This document shows positions 1-6,237 of a DNA stretch of 8,068 nucleotides, one piece after another. Every line of letters starts with the position of its first letter. Position 1 is the stretch's first letter. The stretch lies in contig JAUNQM010000100.1 in assembly GCA_030536165.1 (NCBI GenBank), positions 1 through 8,068 on the forward strand, written 5' to 3'. The position numbers and the translations under genes were made by a program. Below the pieces are notes generated by a model. The model saw nothing but the letters and a program-made list of their open reading frames with translations, searched no databases and was not told the origin of the DNA. This DNA is from Prevotellaceae bacterium. Lineage in GTDB: Bacteria; Bacteroidota; Bacteroidia; Bacteroidales; Bacteroidaceae.

Positions 1-34
1 CAGCGGATGCACTACAGATAGAGGGCATCCGCTG
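1..34 (-). terminator. Inverted repeat after the LRR gene, possible terminator cut by window edge
   Basis: Bases 1-10 (cagcggatgc) and 25-34 (gcatccgctg) are perfect reverse complements with a 14-base loop. Read on the minus strand, this stem begins 23 bases past the stop codon of the leucine-rich-repeat gene, where an intrinsic terminator would be expected. The T tract that would confirm it would lie left of base 1 and cannot be seen. The stem could also be longer than shown. It could instead be a terminator or repeat belonging to whatever lies to the left. Confidence 0.5.
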
Positions 35-57
35 TTGTCATAGAAAGGTATTTGTGT

Positions 58-1128
58 TTACTCTTTAGTTGTTGCCTTGAAATATTCGACTTTGTCCGGA
101 CGGTAGAAAATCACAGTCCTTTCTCCTTTCATCACCTTTACAGCTGGGCCATCAGCCTTTGTGCCAAATATGTTCTTGCTGACATTAATAATGGTATCTA
201 CAATGTCGTCAGTCAGTTTTGCAATGGCTGCATTCTTATTAGAATCGATAACTTCAATGGTCGTTGCATTTGTGATATTCATTATTTCTGCCGCCACAAG
301 CTCATTGAGGAATGCATTATCCTCCGCACCTTTCATTGCATTATAGATTTCTGCAAGAACAGATTCCTTGTATGAATCAAACGAAAATATTTTATCTTTA
401 ACATCTCCCCAATTCGACTTATATGCATCTACAGCCTCACTCGGTACAATGATAAGAGATAGACGTCCACATTCCTCAAACGCATACCCGCCTAACGAAG
501 GAGGCGTGTTGCCATTACATACAACATATTTCAAATTCCTACATTCGTTGAAGGCTTTAAATCCTGTGCTTTTCACAGAACTTGGAATGGTAATTGAATT
601 CAAATTACCGCAGCCTCTAAATGTTGCATCGGAAATGCTCGTAAGATTAGCAGAAAGATCAATTGATGTCAAACCGCTATAGGTAAATGCAGCGTTTCCG
701 ATATATACGACATTGTCAGGAATGGTAATTGAATTCAAATTGCCACAATTATCAAACGCATAATCCCCTATTCTTTCCAGAGAACTTGGAAGGGAGACTG
801 ATGCCAATTCGATACAATCATAAAAAGCATAAGACCCTATGTCTGTCACTGTACTTGGGATGGAGATTGATGTCATCTTGCATACACAGAAAGCAGACGA
901 ACCTATGCTTTTGACAGTGTAGCTTTCACAATCATAAGTTACCTTAGATGGAATCTTGACTGACCCGCTGACACTTGAGTATCCGACAACTTCAGCGAAC
1001 TCACTTGCTATATCATCTATAAAGTAATTAATACCATCTATTTCAAACGTTAACGGACTTAATTCATCTTGACACCATCCTGCCATGCAGCACACTATCG
1101 CCGCAAAAAGTAAAATCGCTTTTTTCAT
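58..1128 (-). CDS. Exported BspA-like leucine-rich-repeat (LRR_5 type) protein
   Basis: Predicted 356-residue surface or secreted protein. Residues 1-20 form a signal peptide (MKK, hydrophobic core, ending GWCQ). No proper lipobox is seen: the residue before C19 is Trp. About seven or eight repeats of roughly 23 residues fill residues 70-247, with the pattern SIxIPxxVxxIGxxAFxxC, as in the LRR_5 family of Treponema/Bacteroidales BspA-like proteins. The array closes with the usual cap (VPSEAVDAYKSNW, 228-240). Known family members bind host or bacterial surface proteins; that role is not shown here. Residues 248-322 look helical and charged, and residues 327-356 form a short strand-rich end (TVIFYRP); I do not recognise either, and no standard type IX sorting domain is evident. 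The start is the only Met giving a sensible signal peptide. Upstream sequence is A/T-rich without a Shine-Dalgarno, normal for Bacteroidota. A -7 box lies about 108 bases upstream, leaving a structured leader. The gene is visibly more AT-rich than its neighbours. Confidence 0.88.
   Translation of the reverse strand: MKKAILLFAAIVCCMAGWCQDELSPLTFEIDGINYFIDDIASEFAEVVGYSSVSGSVKIPSKVTYDCESYTVKSIGSSAFCVCKMTSISIPSTVTDIGSYAFYDCIELASVSLPSSLERIGDYAFDNCGNLNSITIPDNVVYIGNAAFTYSGLTSIDLSANLTSISDATFRGCGNLNSITIPSSVKSTGFKAFNECRNLKYVVCNGNTPPSLGGYAFEECGRLSLIIVPSEAVDAYKSNWGDVKDKIFSFDSYKESVLAEIYNAMKGAEDNAFLNELVAAEIMNITNATTIEVIDSNKNAAIAKLTDDIVDTIINVSKNIFGTKADGPAVKVMKGERTVIFYRPDKVEYFKATTKE
584..741. repeat. Direct DNA repeat inside the LRR array (584-606 and 719-741)
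   Basis: A 23-base stretch is identical at 584-606 and 719-741, 135 bases apart. Both copies encode NLNSITIP (residues 130-137 and 175-182). The spacing of 45 codons equals two repeat units (22 + 23 residues), so this is nucleotide-level identity between non-adjacent leucine-rich repeats. It suggests a fairly recent duplication or gene-conversion event within the array. Confidence 0.85.
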
Positions 1129-1145
1129 AATGTGAAATTTCTTTG

Positions 1146-1220
1146 TTATTGCCCTTCCCTAACCCCTCCCCGTAGGAGGGGAACTTTGCTCTCCCCTTCG
1201 GGGGGAGACGGAGGGGGCAT
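1146..1220 (-). other. 24-codon upstream reading frame in the LRR gene leader
   Basis: On the minus strand an ATG at 1220-1218 opens a 24-codon frame beginning MPPPSPPE and ending with TAA at 1148-1146, 17 bases before the LRR start codon. It lies wholly inside the inferred leader and spans both GC-rich hairpins. Proline runs are known to slow ribosomes when EF-P is limiting, so a leader-peptide role is conceivable. The frame may equally be a by-product of the C/G-rich repeat. The ATG is only about 10 bases from the inferred transcription start, which argues against efficient initiation. Confidence 0.2.
1163..1208 (-). repeat. Twin GC-rich hairpins in the LRR gene leader
   Basis: Two stem-loops sit in tandem: CCCCTCC (1163-1169) with GGAGGGG (1175-1181), loop 5; and TCTCCCC (1190-1196) with GGGGAGA (1202-1208), loop 5. 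They are sharply richer in G and C than the surrounding AT-rich DNA. A further C-rich segment at 1210-1216 could pair with 1163-1169 instead of the first stem, so mutually exclusive folds are possible. Short CCCCTCC/GGAGGGG palindromes of this style recur between genes in Bacteroidales genomes (from memory), so a dispersed REP-like element is the leading explanation. A leader attenuator is the alternative. No T tract follows either stem on the minus strand, so they do not look like simple terminators. Confidence 0.65.
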
Positions 1221-1235
1221 TGTTGTTATCAGGTG

Positions 1236-1243
1236 CAAAGGTA
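1236..1243 (-). promoter_or_regulatory. Bacteroidota -7 promoter box for the LRR gene
   Basis: The minus strand reads TACCTTTG, a full match to the Bacteroidota housekeeping -7 consensus TAnnTTTG. It is preceded by a run of seven A bases and followed by CACC. I do not see a clean TTTG -33 element at the usual 19-21-base spacing; the nearest is TTTC, about 13 bases upstream. Transcription would start near 1229-1231, giving a leader of roughly 100 bases before the LRR start codon. Confidence 0.6.
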
Positions 1244-1461
1244 ATCATTTTTTTGCGAAATGCACGTATTGCCGATATTTTTTTGGGGGTACCTAACCAT
1301 CCAAAGTTCCCATCGACAATTCTCAACCCAGAAGAGACATATAACCACGTCTGCATCTACAAGTTCGCCACAAAACAAAGACATGTAGTTTCCTCTTAGC
1401 CAAAAGGATACAACCTCATTGGGCTTATATCTCCACCCCACACATCATATACCGCGACCAG
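1244..1461. other. Intergenic stretch with no recognised gene
   Basis: This is the unstructured part of the 463-base gap between the LRR gene and the second barrel gene. Short open frames of 65-70 codons cross it on the minus strand, but their translations (rich in Trp and Cys, no domain pattern) run through the promoter and, for one, into the GC-rich hairpins. They look non-coding. I see no RNA gene, transposase remnant or further promoter box here. Confidence 0.55.
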
Positions 1462-1501
1462 ACACGTCATTACTCGTCGCTCTACACGTCGTTAATACTC
1501 G
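1462..1501 (+). repeat. Two degenerate direct copies of an ACACGTC...ACTCG motif
   Basis: Copy one is acacgtcattactcg (1462-1476). Copy two is acacgtcgttaatactcg (1484-1501) and forms the left arm of the adjoining palindrome. A third copy, inverted, lies at 1526-1543. The copies differ by small insertions, as expected of a decaying repeat family or a spaced protein-binding site. Confidence 0.55.
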
Positions 1502-1543
1502 AAAAAAGTTTTGCAAAACTTTTCTCGAGTTAATACGACGTGT
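1484..1543 (-). terminator. 60-base near-perfect palindrome, probable terminator of the second barrel gene
   Basis: Arms of 30 bases centred between 1513 and 1514 pair at 25 of 30 positions. The central 20 bases (1504-1523, aaaagttttgcaaaactttt) are a perfect palindrome. The flanks include ctcg/cgag and acacgtcgt/acgacgtgt, separated by a symmetrical four-base mismatch. It begins 48 bases past the stop codon of the barrel gene. On the minus strand the core ends in six T bases before CGAG, which fits termination, and its near symmetry would let it work in either direction. No tract of T follows the outer stem, so a dispersed repeat or a dimer-binding site is also possible. Confidence 0.6.
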
Positions 1544-1591
1544 GAAGTGAAGATTAATGATAGCCATAAAATCTATTATTGACGCGTCTGC

Positions 1592-3763
1592 TTATTGCTT
1601 GCCTTTCGACTGCCCGACAAGGTCGTCGTTATCGATTGTCTTGGCGGCTTTCTTCACCTGCGAACGCAGTGAGCCAAAGCGGTAGGATATTGTTCCGCCT
1701 ACCCAGCGCTGTGTTTTCGTGCTGGCGAGCGTAGAGAGGAAATCGCCTTGTGTATTATACACCTTTGCCTTCTGGTTCTTGACGAATGGGTTCGACACTC
1801 CCACGCGGACGGTGAGTCGGTCTTCTTTGAGGAATGAGCGTTGGAGGTTGATGCCATGATAATAGACTGGGTCGATATGGCTATATACATCGCCGACGCC
1901 TTGTTCCCATCTGCCCATGTTGACGTCGAGTTTCAGTTTCCAGAAGAGGGTTTGATTGAGGTTGATGCTTCCGTTGAGGTTCCAGCGCTCTTGGCTCAGT
2001 GCAAGGTTGTCGTTGCTGACCTTGTTCCATCCACCGCTGATGTTGACGGTCAAGTTGGTCTTCGGGGTTGGCAGCCAACGCAGATAGATGCTTGCAAGGT
2101 AGTTCTGGTATTTCTGTATGTTGCCGTATGTGGTGTAGATTTTGTTGTCGATGTCCTTGCTGATGCTGCCGATACCGTCGCTGTTGAACGACGCTGATAG
2201 AGAAGCGCTCGTGACAAGTTTGGCGTTCAAATAAGTATGTGTGAGCGCAATCTTGTTTGGTCGCGAACTGTTGAGGTAAGGGTTTCCTTCGCTGATGGTC
2301 ATGATGTTGTCCTCACGCATAGGGTTGAGGTAGTCGATACCTGGACGCTCTACGCGCGATGAATAGTTCAGTTTGAGCGTGTTGGCATCGTTGATGCGGT
2401 AGGTAATGCCGGCAAAAGGTACTATATCGTTGAGGTTGCGCGAGTAGTCGTCGGCACTTCCATCGTTGAACTTCGCCTTGAGATATGCGTATTCATAGCG
2501 CAGACCAGCGTTGAAACTCCACTTCGGACTGACGTAGCGATACTCGGCGTATGCAGCTGCAATCTGGGTGAGATGCTTGAAGTCGGTGCTTGCATCGACG
2601 ATTTCGTCCTTCAACACTTCGCCTTTCGATGAGTTGTTGCGGTTGATATACTTTGCTCCGAGATTGATTTTATGATTTGGGGTAATAGGGCGTTCCCAGT
2701 CGAACTGCACGGTGTGCTCGACAAAGAGACCGTCGTTGTCGCGGAAGTGGTAGTCGTAGTCATAGACAGCAGGGCGGTCAATCCAGTCAAAATAGTTCTC
2801 ACCTATCTGCTGATGCGTGTCGCTGGTCGAGAGTAGGTATGAGAGCGTGAGTGTCTCGCCACGGCGATTGGTCAGGTGCTGATAGTCAATCTTACCGTCG
2901 AAGTTGTAGTATTTCTGGTTGCTGTTGTCATAGACATCCTTGAAACTATAAAGCAGGTTTCCGCCGTTATTCATTGAGAGCGAAGCGTTGCCAAAGATGT
3001 CAACATTGTAGAAATACCCATTCACCGATGCCGAGATGAGGTTCTTCGGGTTGAGGTCGTACGATGCATCGAGGCCTATCACATGCACGTTGCCTCCGAT
3101 TTTCTGGAGGTTACGCAACTGCATATTGTTATTGCTCGCCTTGTAATCTACGGTCTGCTCAATGTCCTGCTCGTTGTGTGACTTGAGGAGTTTGAGGAAG
3201 GTGTAGCTGGTAGAAATATCCAACTTTCCTTTCTTTGCAGCAAGATAGAGGTTGCCAAGCGGCTCGCCTTTGTCGTCGGTCTGGGCTGTGATTTGCCCCA
3301 TGAGTCCATTGAGGGAAGTGTCTTTCTTGAAGACGATGTTGAGAATGCCGTCAACGCCTTCTGCGTCGTAACGTGCGCCAGGTTCGGTGATTACCTCAAC
3401 GCGGTCGATGAGTGATGCTGGGATTGCCTGCAACACCTCTTTTGCATTCTTGGTGAACGAGTTGTTTGGGCGTCCGTCCTTGTAGATACGTATGTTTCCG
3501 CTGCCTTTAAGTTTGATGTTGCCCTCGTTGTCTAACGATACGAAAGGCACTTTCTTGAGCATCTCTTTCAGTGAATTGGTCTTCGACTCGTCGTCAGATT
3601 TCATATCATAGACGGTGCGGTCGTCCTTCTGCTTCACGAGCGGTTTCTGTGCAGTCACTACAACTTCGCTTAGTGCGACGCTATCCTTCATGTTCTGTGC
3701 GCCTGCCGTCGTGGCAAGCATTGCGATACCTAAAATTAAAACAATCTTTTTCATATTTTGCAT
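1592..3763 (-). CDS. Outer-membrane beta-barrel protein, TonB-receptor-like, plug plus barrel only
   Basis: Predicted 723-residue outer-membrane protein. Residues 1-22 are a signal peptide ending AGA before Q23. The sequence LSEVVVTAQKP (31-41) is the junction typical of Bacteroidota TonB-dependent receptors. A plug domain covers about 34-147 and ends in ITEPGARYDAEGVDGILNIV (125-144), a strong family signature. Residues 150-697 have alternating, aromatic-rich beta-strand character, closing with the strand GGTISYRFG. About 26 further residues follow (KKAAKTIDNDDLVG in the middle), a tail I associate with the OMP_b-brl_3 (PF14905-type) family. There is no N-terminal carboxypeptidase-regulatory-like domain, unlike the gene upstream. 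No cysteine is seen. The substrate is unknown and no SusD partner is present. Translation may begin at the Met at 3754 instead, giving MKKIVLILG, an equally good or better signal peptide. A possible -7 box lies about 75 bases upstream, so it may be transcribed alone or with its neighbour. Confidence 0.88.
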   Translation of the reverse strand: MQNMKKIVLILGIAMLATTAGAQNMKDSVALSEVVVTAQKPLVKQKDDRTVYDMKSDDESKTNSLKEMLKKVPFVSLDNEGNIKLKGSGNIRIYKDGRPNNSFTKNAKEVLQAIPASLIDRVEVITEPGARYDAEGVDGILNIVFKKDTSLNGLMGQITAQTDDKGEPLGNLYLAAKKGKLDISTSYTFLKLLKSHNEQDIEQTVDYKASNNNMQLRNLQKIGGNVHVIGLDASYDLNPKNLISASVNGYFYNVDIFGNASLSMNNGGNLLYSFKDVYDNSNQKYYNFDGKIDYQHLTNRRGETLTLSYLLSTSDTHQQIGENYFDWIDRPAVYDYDYHFRDNDGLFVEHTVQFDWERPITPNHKINLGAKYINRNNSSKGEVLKDEIVDASTDFKHLTQIAAAYAEYRYVSPKWSFNAGLRYEYAYLKAKFNDGSADDYSRNLNDIVPFAGITYRINDANTLKLNYSSRVERPGIDYLNPMREDNIMTISEGNPYLNSSRPNKIALTHTYLNAKLVTSASLSASFNSDGIGSISKDIDNKIYTTYGNIQKYQNYLASIYLRWLPTPKTNLTVNISGGWNKVSNDNLALSQERWNLNGSINLNQTLFWKLKLDVNMGRWEQGVGDVYSHIDPVYYHGINLQRSFLKEDRLTVRVGVSNPFVKNQKAKVYNTQGDFLSTLASTKTQRWVGGTISYRFGSLRSQVKKAAKTIDNDDLVGQSKGKQ

Positions 3764-3803
3764 TTATATTTGTTTTTATCAGTTAGACGCAGCGACCTTC
3801 TCT

Positions 3804-3825
3804 TTTCTTTCAACTAAGAAAGAAA
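3804..3825 (-). other. AT-rich hairpin in the leader of the second barrel gene
   Basis: Bases 3804-3811 (tttctttc) and 3818-3825 (gaaagaaa) are perfect reverse complements around a six-base loop. The stem has only two G-C pairs and no trailing T tract, so it is a weak candidate for either a terminator of the upstream gene or a leader structure. Confidence 0.3.
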
Positions 3826-3838
3826 TATTGATGCAAGT

Positions 3839-3846
3839 CAAATGTA
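3839..3846 (-). promoter_or_regulatory. Possible -7 promoter box for the second barrel gene
   Basis: The minus strand reads TACATTTG, matching TAnnTTTG, 9 bases beyond the stop of the upstream barrel gene and about 75 bases before the downstream start. No TTTG is seen at the expected -33 position, which lies inside the upstream coding end. Matches to such a short box arise by chance, so support is modest. Confidence 0.35.
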
Positions 3847-3855
3847 TGGGGAAAC

Positions 3856-6237
3856 TTACATTCTACTCTTTACCGACTGTCCTGCACCTGTGCCCTTGTA
3901 CTTGCTCTGTGCGCTGTTGAAGCGGTATGACACGCGCAACACAACACCAGGGGTGCGACTGTCGGCAGACTGGTTGATGATATAACTGCCAAAGTCTGTT
4001 TCAAAATGGTAGATATTCGAATTGAATACGTCAACCCACGAGAGGTTAAAGGTGAGGGCATTGTCTTTCAGGAATGACTTCTGCACACTCAGGTCGAGGC
4101 TTTGCGTCGGTTTGACCTTGTTCATTATCTCATCACTCATCTTGCTTGTGTATTGGTAGTTTACTTCCAACTGCCAGTTATTCTTGAGTATGAAAGCGTT
4201 GTTTGTCTGGAGGAAGTACATTGGATTGTTGCGCTCTACGATGCGTTCGCCAGTGGCTTCACGCTGGTCGATGACGTGCATCTTCAGCTGAGGTTTCGAG
4301 TAACCGATGGTGTAGCGAGGGTTCCACACACCTATCTTCGGCGATGCGTTGAGGTACATGCTGAACTTGTGATAGGTTTCATTGATGTTTTTATAGCGAA
4401 TCATCACCACACCATCATCATTGTAAGGAGTAGCCCACTGAGTGATGCCATTCTTCACTGTCTCGTAGTTTGAGTTGAAGGTAAGCCATTTCCATGTTGC
4501 AGAAAGTGATGCCGTGCGTTGCTTCTCGCTCAGAAGTTTCGGGTCACCCGACTGGTAAGTGTAGCGATTGTCGTAAGAAATCTCGTTCGACAGTGCATGC
4601 AGCGATGGGTTCTGTGTCTTGCCCGTATAGCTGAGCGATACGCTAACCTTGCCGACCTTAGTGGCGAAACTAATGGAAGGGAACCAGTCGTCGAGTTTGC
4701 GTGTGAGGTTGTTGGTAGCATCTTCATAGTCGTGGTATTCAAAATCCACATGCTCGTAGCGCAGTCCGGCTGTAAATTGTCCGAAAGGAAGAGAAACGGC
4801 ATATTGTGCAAAACCGGCTATCGTATTCTCTTTGTTTTTCCCGTCAGCAGCAGGTATGTCAGATTTATTTATGGCATACTGCTGTGTTCCATCATAGTAA
4901 CTCTCCTCACTTCCCACTTGCAACGAACCTTTCCACACGGGATATGTGAGCACCAACTTGCCTGCATACATCTGGGCATCAGCCTCAGAATGAGAATACA
5001 AATCGGCAGGCGTGGTCCAACTTGACTCGTTCACATTGACCTCGTTTCGTATCTTGGCTCTCATGAAATCTGCGTTGAAGTTTATGTTAAGTTTGCCCAC
5101 TGTGCCATCATAGTAGGCATTGCCTGTCCACTGTTCACTTATAGGAGTCTTTGTCTTGCTGACGGAAAACACATGGTCTTCAACCACGCCGTTCACAACG
5201 AAGTCATTGTCCATGATAACCTTCTGGTCATCGAATGTGTTGGTGGCGTATTCAATTTTGAATCCTAAAGAGTGATTGTTGTTTATTTGCCAGTTGGCAC
5301 CGAAACTGGGGTCAATACCTCCTCGATAGACTTGAGCCTTCAGCGTTCCGTCTTGTATCTTAGATACCTGTTGCCCATTTTGCATGAGGAACGTGCCTCC
5401 ATAGATGTCACTTATCTGAAAACTATGCTGTGCCCAATACACAAACTTGCCGAAGAAGTCCCATCCACCAGTGCGATAGTTGAGGTCGAGCACCGTCCAT
5501 GATGGGTCGAAGTAGCGGCATGTGGTGTACTTCCTTGCCTGACTTGTCAGTGCATAACTGAAACCTTCGCCCTGACGCTTGAGGGTCTTGATGCGCACAA
5601 CACAACGAACGTTACCGCCATAGAGGGCGCCAGGGTTGCTTACTACATCCACCGACTTAATATCCTCCGACATAAGGTTGCGAAGTTCTGCATCATCGGT
5701 CACCTTGTGTCCGTTTATATTATATATAGGTGTGCCACGGCCTAACACCTCCAGATTGCCGTTCCGATTTATCATACCAGGCACTTTAGCGAGGACGTCG
5801 TTGGCATTGCCGCTATGTTCGAGCACCGAGCCTGTGATTGTTGTCACCACAGCATCGCCTTTGAGAGTTGTCTTTGGCAACTGCGATTTCACTACGACTT
5901 CCTGCAACATTCGCGCGTCCTCTTCCATATATAATATATAGGTGTCGGAATCGTTGCCCGTTAGTTTCACGTCAACCGTTGCATCCTTATAGCCGATAAA
6001 AGAGGCTTTTAGCATGTAGTTATCTGTTGGTGCTGAAATCTGGAAGCATCCGTCGGTATCTGTCATGGCGCTTGCCATTATCACGCTATCCGATTGAATC
6101 AATGCGACCGAAGCAAACGCCAATGGTCCGTTAGCTGTCTTGTCAATAACCTTTCCTTTTACGATTGCACTCTGTGCCATACTCGTCACGATGCCTAACA
6201 GTAGCATCATCATTGCAGTAATAAATCTTTTTTCCAT
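3856..6237 (-). CDS. Outer-membrane beta-barrel protein with CarboxypepD_reg-like, plug and barrel domains
   Basis: Predicted 793-residue TonB-receptor-like outer-membrane protein. Residues 1-22 are a signal peptide (MEKR, Met/Leu-rich core, SMAQ). Residues 24-105 form a carboxypeptidase-regulatory-like beta-sandwich, recognised by TDTDGCF (59-65) and ASFIGYKDA (78-86). LQEVVV (111-116) leads into the plug, about 117-220, which ends NPGALYGGNVRCVVRIKT (201-218), a hallmark of the family. The remainder is a beta barrel ending in VVLRVSYRFN, followed by a short hydrophilic tail (SKYKGTGAGQSVKSRM) seen, from memory, in many OMP_b-brl_3-type proteins. The frame stays open for 17 codons upstream (to 6288), but those residues are polar and would bury the signal peptide, so the Met at 6237 is chosen. 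The only cysteines noted are C64, C212 and C240. It follows the groEL terminator, so it should have its own promoter, yet I find no clear TAnnTTTG box in 6238-6347. The ligand is unknown. Confidence 0.88.
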   Translation of the reverse strand: MEKRFITAMMMLLLGIVTSMAQSAIVKGKVIDKTANGPLAFASVALIQSDSVIMASAMTDTDGCFQISAPTDNYMLKASFIGYKDATVDVKLTGNDSDTYILYMEEDARMLQEVVVKSQLPKTTLKGDAVVTTITGSVLEHSGNANDVLAKVPGMINRNGNLEVLGRGTPIYNINGHKVTDDAELRNLMSEDIKSVDVVSNPGALYGGNVRCVVRIKTLKRQGEGFSYALTSQARKYTTCRYFDPSWTVLDLNYRTGGWDFFGKFVYWAQHSFQISDIYGGTFLMQNGQQVSKIQDGTLKAQVYRGGIDPSFGANWQINNNHSLGFKIEYATNTFDDQKVIMDNDFVVNGVVEDHVFSVSKTKTPISEQWTGNAYYDGTVGKLNINFNADFMRAKIRNEVNVNESSWTTPADLYSHSEADAQMYAGKLVLTYPVWKGSLQVGSEESYYDGTQQYAINKSDIPAADGKNKENTIAGFAQYAVSLPFGQFTAGLRYEHVDFEYHDYEDATNNLTRKLDDWFPSISFATKVGKVSVSLSYTGKTQNPSLHALSNEISYDNRYTYQSGDPKLLSEKQRTASLSATWKWLTFNSNYETVKNGITQWATPYNDDGVVMIRYKNINETYHKFSMYLNASPKIGVWNPRYTIGYSKPQLKMHVIDQREATGERIVERNNPMYFLQTNNAFILKNNWQLEVNYQYTSKMSDEIMNKVKPTQSLDLSVQKSFLKDNALTFNLSWVDVFNSNIYHFETDFGSYIINQSADSRTPGVVLRVSYRFNSAQSKYKGTGAGQSVKSRM

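Noticed and set aside
1060..1128. Lipoprotein signal on the LRR protein
   Set aside because: The candidate cysteines are preceded by AIV, IVC or AGW, none of which is an acceptable lipobox, so ordinary signal peptidase cleavage is more likely.
1159..1441. Two overlapping minus-strand frames of 65 and 70 codons in the intergenic gap
   Set aside because: They run across the -7 box, one into the GC-rich hairpins, and show no domain, signal peptide or ribosome-binding context.
1462..1543. CRISPR array or insertion-sequence ends
   Set aside because: The repeats are degenerate, irregularly spaced and without unique spacers, and there is no transposase frame or target-site duplication.
1841..2197. 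118-codon plus-strand open frame opposite the second barrel gene
   Set aside because: Antisense shadow; the Val/Asp-rich translation mirrors the barrel's codon pattern.
4519..5025. 168-codon plus-strand open frame opposite the first barrel gene
   Set aside because: Antisense shadow of a well-supported coding region, with no recognisable domain or start signals.
1592..6237. Polysaccharide utilisation locus
   Set aside because: Two barrel proteins alone do not define one: no SusD, glycoside hydrolase or dedicated regulator is present in the window.
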